From Allobacillus halotolerans (GTDB lineage Bacteria > Bacillota > Bacilli > Bacillales > Alkalibacillaceae): a stretch of 64,000 bases of DNA. Numbering within the stretch: position 1 is the stretch's first letter; each line of letters begins with the position of its first letter. Below, piece after piece: positions 43,789 to 52,860 of the stretch. The stretch lies in the NCBI RefSeq assembly GCF_028743495.1, contig NZ_CP117968.1, one strand, 5' to 3'. The notes under the pieces were generated by a model. It had not been told where the DNA came from and searched no databases. It worked only from the letters and a program-made list of their open reading frames with translations. The translations under genes and the position numbers were made by a program.

Positions 43789-44628
43789 TTACTGAAGTAA
43801 CTGAAGTACTCCTTGTGGTTGCTGATTCGCTTGAGCCAACATCGCTTGAGAAGCCTGAGAAAGAATGTTATTCTTCGTGAACTCCATCATTTCTTTAGCC
43901 ATATCAACGTCACGGATACGTGATTCGGCAGCTGTTAGGTTTTCAGCAGAAGTACCCAAGTTATTAATTGTGTGTTCTAAACGATTTTGAACAGCACCTA
44001 ATTCAGAGCGTTGAGCTGATACATCTTTAATTGCAGCATCTATAGTATCAATATATCCAGTTGCTTTAGTATAATCCGACACATCAATAGAATCAGCAGC
44101 AGTTAGCCCTAAAGAAGTAGCTTCCATACTACTAATTTCAACTTCAATGTTCTGTCCATTGTTTGAACCAATTTGTAGATTCAATATTCCTTCTCTACCA
44201 CCACTTGTTAATGAGCCATCAAGTAATGTTTTACTGTTAAATTCCGTATTGTTTGCGATTCGATCAATCTCTTTGGTTAGCTGTTTTAATTCGTCGGTAA
44301 TTGCATCTCTATCAACTGATTCGTTAGTATCATTTGCAGCTTGGACAGTCAATTCTCTCATTCTTTGAAGAATAGAGTGAGTTTCTGTTAAGGCACCTTC
44401 AGCTGTTTGGATCAATGAAATACCATCTTGAGCATTTTTTTGAGCCATTTCTAATCCACGAATTTGACCACGCATTTTTTCCGAAATCGCTAGTCCTGCG
44501 GCATCGTCACCTGCACGGTTAATCCGAAGCCCTGAAGATAGTTTTTCCAAAGATTTTTGGATGTTGTTGCTGTTGTTCGTTAACTGGTTGTGTGTGTTCA
44601 ACGCAGCAATGTTGTGATTAATACGCAT
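43789..44628 (-). CDS. hag: Flagellin, second copy
   Basis: 279 aa from ATG 44628. The conserved N-terminal D0/D1 (MRINHNIAALNTHNQL...ISEKMRGQIRGLEMAQKNAQDGISLIQTAEGAL) and C-terminal D0 (MAKEMMEFTKNNILSQASQAMLAQANQQPQGVLQLLQ) are both intact; the central part is short. AAGGAGG precedes the start. No SigD promoter is seen in front of it; it is probably transcribed from hag2, 83 bp upstream. Confidence 0.95.
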   Translation of the reverse strand: MRINHNIAALNTHNQLTNNSNNIQKSLEKLSSGLRINRAGDDAAGLAISEKMRGQIRGLEMAQKNAQDGISLIQTAEGALTETHSILQRMRELTVQAANDTNESVDRDAITDELKQLTKEIDRIANNTEFNSKTLLDGSLTSGGREGILNLQIGSNNGQNIEVEISSMEATSLGLTAADSIDVSDYTKATGYIDTIDAAIKDVSAQRSELGAVQNRLEHTINNLGTSAENLTAAESRIRDVDMAKEMMEFTKNNILSQASQAMLAQANQQPQGVLQLLQ

Positions 44629-44656
44629 AAGTAATTTCCTCCTTGAAATGTTTTTT

Positions 44657-44674
44657 AGGCACATCCATGTGTCT
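44657..44674 (-). promoter_or_regulatory. CsrA-type hairpin in the hag1 leader
   Basis: On the transcript: ACACAUGGAUGUG, where CACA pairs with UGUG and GGA lies in the UGGA loop. CsrA consensus is RUACARGGAUGU. It is ~13 nt upstream of the ribosome-binding site. Confidence 0.7.
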
Positions 44675-44711
44675 GTTTATTATTTTGGGTATTCTTAAAT
44701 TTTAAAAATTA

Positions 44712-45569
44712 CTATTGAAGTAATTGAAGTACACCTTGTGGTTGTTGATTTGCTTGAGCAAGCATAGCTTGAGATGCTTGAGATAGGATATTGTTTTTAG
44801 TAAATTCCATCATTTCTGAAGCCATGTCAACGTCACGGATACGTGATTCAGCGGCTGTTAGATTTTCTGCTGATGCATCAAGGTTATTAATAGTATGTTC
44901 CAGCCGGTTTTGAACTGCACCTAATTCAGAGCGTTGTCCAGAAACAGTCTCGATAGCAGTGTCTAGTTCATCTAAGAAAGCAGTTGCATCAGAATAGGTT
45001 GAAACATCAATACTAGCTGTATCTACACCCAAAGTTTTAGCGTCCATTTTACCAATTTCAAATTTGATATTTTGATCTTTATTTGCGCCAATCTGGAAAT
45101 TCAGTTCAACACCCATTTTTCCATTACCATCTAAATTTACGGAAGTATCAAATGAACCATCAAGCAAAGTTTTGCTATTAAATTCAGTATTATTTGCAAT
45201 TCGATCAATTTCGGCAGATAACTGCTCTAATTCATCGTTAATTGCAGTTCTGTCTACTGACTCGTTCGTATCATTAGCTGCTTGAACTGTAAGCTCGCGC
45301 ATTCTTTGAAGAATTGAATGAGTCTCAGTCAAAGCACCTTCAGCAGTCTGAATCAATGAAATACCATCTTGCGCGTTTTTAGAAGCCATTTCCAAACCAC
45401 GAATCTGACCACGCATTTTTTCGGAGATTGCTAGTCCTGCAGCATCGTCACCTGCACGGTTAATCCGAAGACCTGAAGATAATTTTTCCAAAGATTTTTG
45501 GATGTTGTTGCTGTTGTTCGTTAGCTGGTTGTGTGTGTTCAACGCAGCAATGTTGTGATTAATACGCAT
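44712..45569 (-). CDS. hag: Flagellin, first copy
   Basis: 285 aa from ATG 45569. Same conserved N- and C-terminal regions as the second copy; the middle differs (FDTSVNLDGNGKMGVELNFQIGANKDQN). The first ~100 nt and the ribosome-binding site are almost identical to the second copy, much more than the rest. A SigD promoter and a CsrA-type hairpin lie in its leader. csrA and fliW are directly upstream. Confidence 0.96.
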   Translation of the reverse strand: MRINHNIAALNTHNQLTNNSNNIQKSLEKLSSGLRINRAGDDAAGLAISEKMRGQIRGLEMASKNAQDGISLIQTAEGALTETHSILQRMRELTVQAANDTNESVDRTAINDELEQLSAEIDRIANNTEFNSKTLLDGSFDTSVNLDGNGKMGVELNFQIGANKDQNIKFEIGKMDAKTLGVDTASIDVSTYSDATAFLDELDTAIETVSGQRSELGAVQNRLEHTINNLDASAENLTAAESRIRDVDMASEMMEFTKNNILSQASQAMLAQANQQPQGVLQLLQ

Positions 45570-45596
45570 AAGTAATTTCCTCCTTGAATTGTGTTT

Positions 45597-45614
45597 CGCC
45601 ACGTCCTTGTGGCG
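45597..45614 (-). promoter_or_regulatory. CsrA-type hairpin in the hag2 leader
   Basis: On the transcript: CGCCAC-AAGGAC-GUGGCG, a 6-bp stem with GGA in a hexaloop; ACAAGGACGU matches the CsrA consensus ACARGGAUGU at nearly every position. It is 12 nt upstream of the ribosome-binding site, like site BS1 in B. subtilis hag; the AAGGAGG ribosome-binding site would be the second GGA site. Confidence 0.82.
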
Positions 45615-45668
45615 GCTAAGTAAAATGAAACGTTTGTCGGCCGACGTTTGTTTCATCTTCTACTAGAT

Positions 45669-45695
45669 ATATCGGTACGTCTTTTGGTTTGTTTA
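45669..45695 (-). promoter_or_regulatory. SigD promoter of the flagellin genes
   Basis: TAAA, 15 nt, then ACCGATAT on the minus strand. Its -35 end overlaps the csrA stop codon. An imperfect palindrome around GTCGGCCGAC (45637-45646) follows in the leader. Confidence 0.88.
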
Positions 45696-45917
45696 CTCTC
45701 TTTTAAGATTTTTTATAAAATCTTTTATATCTTTATTTAGAGAGGCTTGTTGGTTTGCTTCAATAATTTGTTGATAGATTTCCGAGCGGTGGATATCCAC
45801 ATTTTTAGGAGCATCGATGCCCAGTTTGATTTGGTCGCCTTCCACAGCTACAATTTTAATGGTGATATCATCACCAATTTGGATTGATTCCCCAGTTTTT
45901 CGTGTGAGTACGAGCAT
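45693..45917 (-). CDS. csrA: Translational repressor CsrA
   Basis: 74 aa from ATG 45917 (MLVLTRKTGESIQIGDDITIKIVAVEGDQIKLGIDAPKNV is the family sequence, in parts). RNA-binding dimer that blocks flagellin translation until FliW sequesters it. The frame reaches 46055, but the upstream 46 codons overlap fliW and are not real. One base lies between the fliW stop and this start. Confidence 0.96.
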   Translation of the reverse strand: MLVLTRKTGESIQIGDDITIKIVAVEGDQIKLGIDAPKNVDIHRSEIYQQIIEANQQASLNKDIKDFIKNLKRE

Positions 45918-45918
45918 C

Positions 45919-46359
45919 TTACTCCCCTCCTTGCTTGACGGCTTGGATTGGGTGTTTCGTTGTGTAGGTATCATCGTCCAATACAATTTGCTTTGCTTGT
46001 TTCTTGGTTTGGTTAATGACCAACGGTGCTTTAAGGTTAATCGTCGATTGGTCAAATGGTTTATGTACAGTTAAAGTTGAACGAATCAGCACATCTTTTT
46101 CCGACTCGATTTCTAGTTGTTCTACGACTGAATTTTTTACGTCAAATTGATAATTTGGATAAATTAAAAATGGGTCGGTTATCACAAATGCTAGATTTTC
46201 GTTACTGATTGATTGCAATACTTGGAATGCCGGATTGCCTTCTAGATCGACAATGACAAATTCTTTTTCATCCGGAAAGCCTGGTAGGCCATTTACAAAG
46301 TTGATAACTTTCGTTTCATCAACGGTCAACTCGCCAAAATAATTCGTTTGGATTTTCAT
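45919..46359 (-). CDS. fliW: Flagellar assembly factor FliW
   Basis: 146 aa from ATG 46359 (AAAGGATG upstream; an ATG three codons earlier is in the site). Characteristic N-terminus TNYFGELTVDETKVINFVNGLPGFPDEKEFVIVDL. FliW binds either flagellin or CsrA; free flagellin releases FliW to CsrA... in reverse, secretion of flagellin frees FliW to sequester CsrA. It is directly upstream of csrA. Confidence 0.95.
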   Translation of the reverse strand: MKIQTNYFGELTVDETKVINFVNGLPGFPDEKEFVIVDLEGNPAFQVLQSISNENLAFVITDPFLIYPNYQFDVKNSVVEQLEIESEKDVLIRSTLTVHKPFDQSTINLKAPLVINQTKKQAKQIVLDDDTYTTKHPIQAVKQGGE

Positions 46360-46373
46360 TTCTATCATCCTTT

Positions 46374-46928
46374 CTATGCTTGGAACTCAATTTGCAGGTC
46401 AGCTGGTTGTCTGACATAAATGTCTAGGTTCCCTGGTTGGTATTCGTGAACCACTTTTTGAGGTGTTGCGTTAATCACTGGTTTTCTTGCTTGTGCTGAA
46501 ATTTCCACTTCAGCTGGTGTATACCTTGTTTTCACGGAAAAAAGTGATGGAATCCAGTCCAGTTCTGCTGGCTTCACATCTGACATTGTTTGTTGTTTCG
46601 AAAGAGAAGCGATGACGTTCCCGCCATTTTCAATCTTCATGAGCTGCTTACCCTCACGAGATTTCTCAGCAATTGCTTCCATTGTCGCTTGTTTCCATTT
46701 TTGAGCAGCTTTCTTCGTCGCCTCCAAAGCTCCGAATTTTCCCATGTCAGCCCATGCTTGTGATTGATCAATCGATAATTTGCCAGATCGCTGTGTGATC
46801 GACACGTCTGCTTTTGGTTGCTGAATTTGCATGTCAGCTTTCGGTTGCTGGATTTGTTGTGAAGCAGGTTGGATGTTCATACCAAGTAATGCAGGCTGTG
46901 ACTGAATACTTAATCGTGGAAATTGCAT
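46374..46928 (-). CDS. yviE: DUF6470 protein, YviE-like
   Basis: 184 aa. Repeats of the type MQIQQPKADVSITQRSGKLSIDQSQAWADMGKFGALEATKKAAQKW, a pattern of this Bacillus family; C-terminal beta-type segments (GNLDIYVRQPADLQIEF). Unknown function, always between flgL and fliW. Start ATG 46928 has GAGGAGGAG. Confidence 0.85.
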   Translation of the reverse strand: MQFPRLSIQSQPALLGMNIQPASQQIQQPKADMQIQQPKADVSITQRSGKLSIDQSQAWADMGKFGALEATKKAAQKWKQATMEAIAEKSREGKQLMKIENGGNVIASLSKQQTMSDVKPAELDWIPSLFSVKTRYTPAEVEISAQARKPVINATPQKVVHEYQPGNLDIYVRQPADLQIEFQA

Positions 46929-46994
46929 CGCTTCTCCTCCTCTCGTGAAAGAAAGCTATCTGCATCAAACACAGATAGCTTATCCAGTAATCTA

Positions 46995-47885
46995 TTAACG
47001 TAAGAAATCAAGTAATGTCGGTTGAATGACTCGTGAGCCTGCGCCAAGTGCCGCTCGGTGAACGCTTTCTGCTTGCACAAGATTCATAATGACTTTTTCC
47101 ATGTCGGCATCTTCATTGGAAGACATCAAGTCAGTTGTCGCGACACGTTGCTGTGCGATTCGGCTCTCCATCAATTCCACTCGGTTCATGCGTGCACCTA
47201 AGTCAGCACGTTCATTCGTCAAGCTTTGCGTAAATCCGTCGATGTCTTCGATATATCCCTCAATCGTTGCGTTACTCGCATTTGGATTTTCCAACTCAGC
47301 AACAACTTCATCCAGCTTTGAAAACAAGTCAGCCGGAAACGCATTCGCTGGGTTCACGTTCGAACGAACTTTAATTCCATCCGCTAGTTCAATTTCGACA
47401 TCGTTATTATTTGTATCTGCCGCATTGATCAGTTGACCGTCTTTATCAAAGCGTGCTTCCGTCGTATTCGTACCGTTAAAAATATACTTGTTATTTACTT
47501 TTGTGTTGGCGATATCGACTAAATGCTTTTTTAGCTGATCGACTTCCTTGCTAATGTTGTTTCGCTGGTTTTCTTCATACGTATCGTTACTCGCTTGAAT
47601 AATCAATTCACGCACACGATGAAGTGCTTGTCCCGCTTCATTCATCGCATCATCTGAATTGTCCATCCAGTTATTCACTTCGGCAATGTTGCGCTCGTAT
47701 TGTTCGATTTTTCCTAAACTGTCTCGATGGCTTACTCCACGCATCGCAACGACTGGATCGTCGGAAGGGCGATTAATCTTTTTCCCAGTCGACAATTGAT
47801 CCATATACTTATCAATCTGTGAATAGCTATTGCTGATATTTTTCAGCATGTTTTGACTGATCATGGACTGTGTAATTCGCATCAT
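46995..47885 (-). CDS. flgL: Flagellar hook-filament junction protein FlgL
   Basis: 296 aa. Conserved N-terminus MRITQSMISQNMLKNISNSYSQIDKYMDQLSTGKKINRPSDDPVVAMRG and C-terminal end SVHRAALGAGSRVIQPTLLDFLR. It connects FlgK with the filament. 3 bp after flgK stop. Confidence 0.95.
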   Translation of the reverse strand: MMRITQSMISQNMLKNISNSYSQIDKYMDQLSTGKKINRPSDDPVVAMRGVSHRDSLGKIEQYERNIAEVNNWMDNSDDAMNEAGQALHRVRELIIQASNDTYEENQRNNISKEVDQLKKHLVDIANTKVNNKYIFNGTNTTEARFDKDGQLINAADTNNNDVEIELADGIKVRSNVNPANAFPADLFSKLDEVVAELENPNASNATIEGYIEDIDGFTQSLTNERADLGARMNRVELMESRIAQQRVATTDLMSSNEDADMEKVIMNLVQAESVHRAALGAGSRVIQPTLLDFLR

Positions 47886-47888
47886 TCA

Positions 47889-49343
47889 TTACCTCCCGAC
47901 GACACCCATTTGGTTAATGATTCGGTCGAGCATTTCATCGACGACCGTCATACTTCTTGCTGCAGCATTATACGCATGCTGGAATTGAATCAAATTCGAC
48001 ATTTCTTCGTCCAGTGAAACACCACTGACAGACTGACGATTTGCGTTCACCGAATTCTTCAGTACTTCACTATTATTTTTCAATCGGTTCGCTTCTTGTG
48101 CTTGAACACCGAGCTCCCCGACCATTCCTTCATAAAATTCTTGAACCGAGCGATCGTCTAAACCTGCAATCGGCTGGTCCTTCACTTTTGCAAGTTTAAT
48201 TGCATTGTCGCCGTTACCGGGAAAACCATCGAGTGAGGCTGCGATTTTACTCACGTCATTTAAAATTACATCGGATACGGCTAAGTCAGCGGCGCCATTA
48301 CCAGTGAAAAAGTCACCACCGGCATCGCCGTTTAAATCCGTTCCTTGAGTGTGTTGCGTGTTAAAGGCTTCTTTAAATGCATTAGCCATTTTATCCAAAT
48401 CCGTCAGTTGTTCGCCGTAAAACTCACTTGATTCCTTTAACCCACGTAAAGAACCGACAGCTGTTAATTCAAATGTTGCCCCAGCAGCAACTTTTCCGTC
48501 CTCATCCATCGTACCAACAGAGAATTCACCACCATTGACAGCTAATCCGTTCAGCTCACCATCTTTGCCAATGAGTGTCTGCTTTGTACCATCAGCGAGT
48601 GTAAACGAAATGGTAGTTTTCCCCATTGCAATATCTTTTGCATTACCACCACTTGGCTCTGTTCCGACTTCGATATCGAGCTTTTGGGACAAGCGATCAA
48701 TTAGTACATCCCGTTGATCATACAAATCATTCGGTAAGTAACCATGCGGCTCAACCTCACCGATTTGTTGGTTCAAGTCATTGATTTGACGAAGCAGACT
48801 ATTCACTTCATCGACTTCGGTTTCGAGTTGATAGTCGATTTCGTCTTGAACGCCACTTAATGTGTTATGTAAATAATTGAGTGTATCGGCAACGGCAACC
48901 GCTCGCTGTGCTGCCACTTTCCGCGCCCCTTCATCTTCCGGGTTTGTCGCCACGTCTTGTAACGATGACCAGAATCGGTTCATCACTTTCGATAAGCCCT
49001 CATCGCTCGGCTCGTTCATCACATCTTCCATGCGTCGCAATGCTTCAGCTTTCGATTCCCAATAACCTGCCTTGGAATTTTCATTTCGGAATTGCAAATC
49101 TAAAAAGCTATCACGAATTCGTGTAATATCACCCGCTTTAACACCGGTTCCCATTTGACCAGGTAGCTCTGGACGATTCATGCCGCCTGCAGGCCATGGA
49201 GTTTCCGCTTCAAAATTGACCCGCTGCCGTGAGTATCCTTCCGTCTTCGCATTCGCGACGTTATGAGAAGTTGTATGTAGTGCACTTTGTTGTGTAAAAA
49301 GTGCACGTCGAGCTGTTTCTAGTCCAAAAAAGGTTGATCGCAT
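47889..49343 (-). CDS. flgK: Flagellar hook-filament junction protein FlgK
   Basis: 484 aa. N-terminal TFFGLETARRALFTQQSALHTTSHNVANAKTEGYSRQRV and C-terminal SGVSLDEEMSNLIQFQHAYNAAARSMTVVDEMLDRIINQMG, both typical for rod/hook proteins. Start ATG 49343. Confidence 0.96.
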   Translation of the reverse strand: MRSTFFGLETARRALFTQQSALHTTSHNVANAKTEGYSRQRVNFEAETPWPAGGMNRPELPGQMGTGVKAGDITRIRDSFLDLQFRNENSKAGYWESKAEALRRMEDVMNEPSDEGLSKVMNRFWSSLQDVATNPEDEGARKVAAQRAVAVADTLNYLHNTLSGVQDEIDYQLETEVDEVNSLLRQINDLNQQIGEVEPHGYLPNDLYDQRDVLIDRLSQKLDIEVGTEPSGGNAKDIAMGKTTISFTLADGTKQTLIGKDGELNGLAVNGGEFSVGTMDEDGKVAAGATFELTAVGSLRGLKESSEFYGEQLTDLDKMANAFKEAFNTQHTQGTDLNGDAGGDFFTGNGAADLAVSDVILNDVSKIAASLDGFPGNGDNAIKLAKVKDQPIAGLDDRSVQEFYEGMVGELGVQAQEANRLKNNSEVLKNSVNANRQSVSGVSLDEEMSNLIQFQHAYNAAARSMTVVDEMLDRIINQMGVVGR

Positions 49344-49368
49344 AATAAGCGAACCTCACTTTCATTCG

Positions 49369-49863
49369 TTAAGCTTTCGAATCAAAAACCGATTGACTCG
49401 CTTTGTTTTGTTGTACTTGCTTTTTATCATAATTCATATTTTTCTCATGGTTTGGCTTTAACAAATCTAGCGATAACTCGACGAACTGAAGCGATTGTTC
49501 CATCAACTCCCGGTTCAGTTTTTCTTGATTTTTTAAATCTGCCAACACATAGATGAAATTTTCATAGATCGCTTGAAGCTGTTCTTTTTCTTCGTTGTTT
49601 TGCAAATGGTCGATCACTTGCTGGATCGTTTGCTCTTCCGCTTCTGGTGCATACGTTCGGAACCATCCACTCGTCGCGATCACTCGTTTTTCTTCCAATT
49701 GCTGAATGGCTTTGACGTGCTTCCGTTCGTCCATGAGTACTTGACGCATGCCATCGATGTTATTGTCTTTAATGAGTTGCTCTTTTTGCTTCGAAATCTC
49801 CAGCAAACTCTGATGCAGTTGATATGTTTTTTCTAGCAATTGTACTTGGTTTTCAATAGACAA
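49369..49863 (-). CDS. flgN: Flagellar chaperone FlgN (YvyG)
   Basis: 164 aa, almost all helical, FlgN family (chaperone of FlgK/FlgL). Start is TTG 49863 with AAGGAGG eight bases upstream; there is no better start. C-terminal Lys/Asn-rich tail. Confidence 0.88.
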   Translation of the reverse strand: MSIENQVQLLEKTYQLHQSLLEISKQKEQLIKDNNIDGMRQVLMDERKHVKAIQQLEEKRVIATSGWFRTYAPEAEEQTIQQVIDHLQNNEEKEQLQAIYENFIYVLADLKNQEKLNRELMEQSLQFVELSLDLLKPNHEKNMNYDKKQVQQNKASQSVFDSKA

Positions 49864-49890
49864 AGGATTGTCCTCCTTCAGATGGTTGGT

Positions 49891-50154
49891 TTAACGACCG
49901 TTCCAAAATTCAACCATTTTTTCAGCAGTTTGTTTTGGGTCCAACTGATAGGTGCCGTTTTGGACTTCCTGCTTCAAACTCTCAACTTTCTTTTGCCTTG
50001 CCTCGACAATCGGATTGGACTGTTGAAGCTGTTTTGCTTCTTTTGAAATTTGAACTTGGTCAGTGGCTTGGTTTTTGGACTGCGTCTGTTGTTGCTGCTG
50101 TACTTGTGGTTTATAAGCATTAATTTTGGGATTGTTCAATGGATTGATTTTCAT
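49891..50154 (-). CDS. flgM: Anti-sigma-D factor FlgM
   Basis: 87 aa from ATG 50154 (AAAGGGTGAG upstream; the frame opens at GTG 50163). N-terminal basic/Asn-rich part (MKINPLNNPKINAYKPQVQQQQQ), then the FlgM domain QVQISKEAKQLQQ...KVESLKQEVQNGTYQLDPKQTAEKM. It binds SigD until hook completion. SigD promoter directly upstream. Confidence 0.93.
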   Translation of the reverse strand: MKINPLNNPKINAYKPQVQQQQQTQSKNQATDQVQISKEAKQLQQSNPIVEARQKKVESLKQEVQNGTYQLDPKQTAEKMVEFWNGR

Positions 50155-50197
50155 CCGGCTCACCCTTTCACGATTTACGACGTTTCTCTACTCTTTT

Positions 50198-50224
50198 ATA
50201 TCGGTATGTTTTGGAATTAGTTTA
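50198..50224 (-). promoter_or_regulatory. SigD promoter of flgM
   Basis: TAAA, 15 nt, then ACCGATAT on the minus strand, ~45 bp upstream of flgM. It overlaps the intergenic region after yvyF (stop 50232). Confidence 0.87.
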
Positions 50225-50231
50225 ATTTCAA

Positions 50232-50657
50232 TTACGACCGCCATGTTCGGTCCTTCGTTACATTATAATAGATATCGTTCTTTTTTTCTTCTTTGATTTT
50301 ATCAGCAATCGTTGGTTCGTCGCTCGCTTGCAGATCATGATAAAGCTCATTCTTACAAGAATCACACAGCTTTCCTTCGTGGATTTGTTCTCCGCACCGC
50401 TCACACGAGTACGTCAGATTCGGAAAGTCTGCTCGATGAATGCGACGCTCCTTGACCCATTTTCGGATTAGTGATTCTTTAACGCCTGTCGCTTCAGCTA
50501 CTTCATCAACTGTTGCGGTACGATTTTTCTTTTTCCGAATATATTTATACACCGTCTCAAACTGTTCTTCTTCTTTTTCATAACAGCTTCGACAAACCGT
50601 TAGTATTTCTTTTAAAAAGAGCTCGCCACACATTGGACAGTTCGCTAATTCGCCCAT
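50232..50657 (-). CDS. yvyF: TIGR03826/YvyF-like zinc-ribbon and HTH protein
   Basis: 141 aa. N-terminal zinc ribbon CPMCGELFLKEILTVCRSC, a MerR-like HTH part (ATVDEVAEATGVKESLIRKWVKERRI) and a C-terminal second ribbon CERCGEQIHEGKLCDSC. Between comF and flgM as in B. subtilis. It is a known flagellar regulator candidate; mechanism not known. Confidence 0.9.
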   Translation of the reverse strand: MGELANCPMCGELFLKEILTVCRSCYEKEEEQFETVYKYIRKKKNRTATVDEVAEATGVKESLIRKWVKERRIHRADFPNLTYSCERCGEQIHEGKLCDSCKNELYHDLQASDEPTIADKIKEEKKNDIYYNVTKDRTWRS

Positions 50658-50689
50658 TCTTCATCATCCTTTTCATTCTACTACGTATT

Positions 50690-50716
50690 ATATCGGTATT
50701 TTTTCGTGAATTGAAA
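50690..50716 (-). promoter_or_regulatory. Possible SigD promoter of yvyF
   Basis: A perfect -10 element CCGATATAAT on the minus strand, but the expected TAAA position holds TTTC. Weak. Confidence 0.4.
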
Positions 50717-50746
50717 GAGGAATTGGTAGGAATTTTTGCGGTTGGA

Positions 50747-51415
50747 TCAGCTTCTAACCAATGTGAGCGACGAAACACGCTTGGCGCCAGCCTTTTTCAT
50801 CAATTGTGCAGCAAACCGTACGGTAGAACCGGTCGTGAATAAATCATCGATTATGACGATGTTTTCTGGTGGTGTTTCTGTCAGTTCGAATGGATTGCTT
50901 GCTAAAAGTCGTTCCCACTTCGATTTTTTAGATTGCTTTTCTTGTCCAATTCGAATCATACCTGCAAATAATGGTTGGTCCACTAAGTTTGCCAACGCTT
51001 CAGCTTGATTAAATCCGCGTTCGTGAAATCGGCTTTCTGCTAACGGAACGGGTAAGAGATGACTTTCTTTAGGGAAATGCTCTTTGAATGTTTGCTGGAA
51101 GGAATCTTTCCAAGCGTGGACGATTTCATAATCCCCTCGGTATTTAAACCGCGCCATCGTCTCTTTCATATATTCGTTGTACGTATAAACGGATACATTT
51201 CGGTCGAGCGGATCCTTTCCCCAATACTGCTCCCAAAACTTGCAGTCGGAACAGAGCTTCTCTTCCGTTTGTTTCATGCATTTTTCGCACGTTGGTTCTT
51301 GGATTGTTTCCAGTTGCTCGTTACAAGACGGACAGAGCGTTCGCTCACGAAAATCAAATAACGTGGACCAAGTCGTGTCTTTCTCAATCGAGTGCATACA
51401 AATTTTACAGTGCAT
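50747..51415 (-). CDS. comFC: Competence protein ComFC (phosphoribosyltransferase-like)
   Basis: 222 aa. An N-terminal four-Cys zinc module (CKICMH... CPSCNEQL... CEKCMKQ... CSDCKFW) and a PRTase domain with PRPP loop VIIDDLFTTGSTVRFAA. Needed for DNA uptake across the membrane with ComFA in B. subtilis. It directly follows comFA; comFB, present between them in B. subtilis, is absent. Confidence 0.93.
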   Translation of the reverse strand: MHCKICMHSIEKDTTWSTLFDFRERTLCPSCNEQLETIQEPTCEKCMKQTEEKLCSDCKFWEQYWGKDPLDRNVSVYTYNEYMKETMARFKYRGDYEIVHAWKDSFQQTFKEHFPKESHLLPVPLAESRFHERGFNQAEALANLVDQPLFAGMIRIGQEKQSKKSKWERLLASNPFELTETPPENIVIIDDLFTTGSTVRFAAQLMKKAGAKRVSSLTLVRS

Positions 51416-52807
51416 TTAGTTGGACTCCTTTTTAAATTTCTTTCCTTCCAAATTTTTCAGCTCGGTATATTGGCGCGCCTTCACCATCGCTTTCGTTTTG
51501 ACATTATAGAAGAAAGTTACATCACCGTCCGGGTCATCCGCACTTCTTCCCGCACGTCCGGCAATTTGAATGAGTGCCGCTTCATCAAAAACCTCATGGT
51601 CCGCACCGATGACCGCGACATCGATGGACGGAAATGTCACCCCCCGCTCGAGAATCGTCGTTGTAATCAATGCTTCGTAGTGCTGGTTTCGAAATTGATG
51701 AATGAGTTCCTCGCGATTCGAGCTTTCCGAGTGAACATACGGGATGCCGAGGGTTTCGGATAAGGCATGGGCATTTTCAATCGTTGGGACGAATAATAAA
51801 AATCGCCTTTTCGCTGATTTTCTCTCGTCAATCCAGCGAGTAATTTTAGTCGGAAGTGTGCCTTGTTGTAGGTGCTGATGTAATTTGAAAACTTGCGATA
51901 GTTTCGGAAGCGGAAGTGGATGGCCGTGATAGCGTAATGGAATGGATATGGTTTGTAGCTGTTTCAGTCGGGAAGCAATTTTTAAATCCAAGCGCGGGGT
52001 TGCAGTTAAGTAAATGAGTGCGTGGGAATCCTTGACGGAGCGGGCGACGGCTTTCGGGAGCGATTTGTCGTGATGGTAAGGAAATGCATCGACTTCATCG
52101 ACGATCATGACATCAAATGATTTCGAATAACGAAGGAGTTGATGTGTCGTTGCGACGACTAAATGTGCGGTTACATCGACTTCTTGTGTGCCGCCATACA
52201 GAGCTGCCACTTCAATCGACGGAAAATCTCGACGCAAGCGTGGGGCGAGTTCCCGGACGACATCTGCACGTGGGGTCGCAATACAAACGCGAAAACCATT
52301 TCGAAAAGCGATCCATAAACCGCGGTAAAGCATCTCCGTTTTTCCTGCGCCGCATACCGCATGGATGAGTAATTTTGATTGATTGCGTATGGCCTCCACC
52401 ATCGCATCTGCCGCCTTGCTTTGCAGTTTGGTCAATTCGCCTCGCCAAACGGATGGTTGCTTGATTTTTCGTGGTTTGGCAACAGGGCCATTCCACTCAT
52501 AAAGGGGTTCATTTGTGCTCACTCTGCCCATTTGTATGCAATTCCGGCAATAAGTAATTGACTTGATTGTTGGTGAATTTTGATGTGAAAAAGATTGAAT
52601 GGTTTTCATGGGGATTTTTCCGAAATGGGATGGTTTTCGGGTATGGCATCGTTGGCATTCATGATAAAACAAGACTTTTTGGATACCAGGAATTTCTATT
52701 AAGTAGCCTTTCTCTAGCAAGCCTTTGAAAACAGATTCAGAGAGATTGAGTTCATTTTTCAGTAACCGTTTTCCTGAAAAACGAGGGGACCAAGGATTGG
52801 CGTTCAT
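51416..52807 (-). CDS. comFA: Competence DNA-uptake helicase ComFA
   Basis: 463 aa from ATG 52807 (AAGGAGG upstream). Zinc finger CQRCHTRKPSHF...CRNCIQM near 50-90, Walker A AVCGAGKTE, DEVDAF (DEAD-like motif II), TATPR, and helicase motif QIAGRAGRS. It drives the incoming single strand across the membrane. It starts the comF operon; a ComK box was looked for but not identified with confidence. Confidence 0.94.
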   Translation of the reverse strand: MNANPWSPRFSGKRLLKNELNLSESVFKGLLEKGYLIEIPGIQKVLFYHECQRCHTRKPSHFGKIPMKTIQSFSHQNSPTIKSITYCRNCIQMGRVSTNEPLYEWNGPVAKPRKIKQPSVWRGELTKLQSKAADAMVEAIRNQSKLLIHAVCGAGKTEMLYRGLWIAFRNGFRVCIATPRADVVRELAPRLRRDFPSIEVAALYGGTQEVDVTAHLVVATTHQLLRYSKSFDVMIVDEVDAFPYHHDKSLPKAVARSVKDSHALIYLTATPRLDLKIASRLKQLQTISIPLRYHGHPLPLPKLSQVFKLHQHLQQGTLPTKITRWIDERKSAKRRFLLFVPTIENAHALSETLGIPYVHSESSNREELIHQFRNQHYEALITTTILERGVTFPSIDVAVIGADHEVFDEAALIQIAGRAGRSADDPDGDVTFFYNVKTKAMVKARQYTELKNLEGKKFKKESN

Positions 52808-52860
52808 CAATGTGCCTCCTTATTGGGATGGGGTTATGTAGTGGGGATCTTGAATGGATC

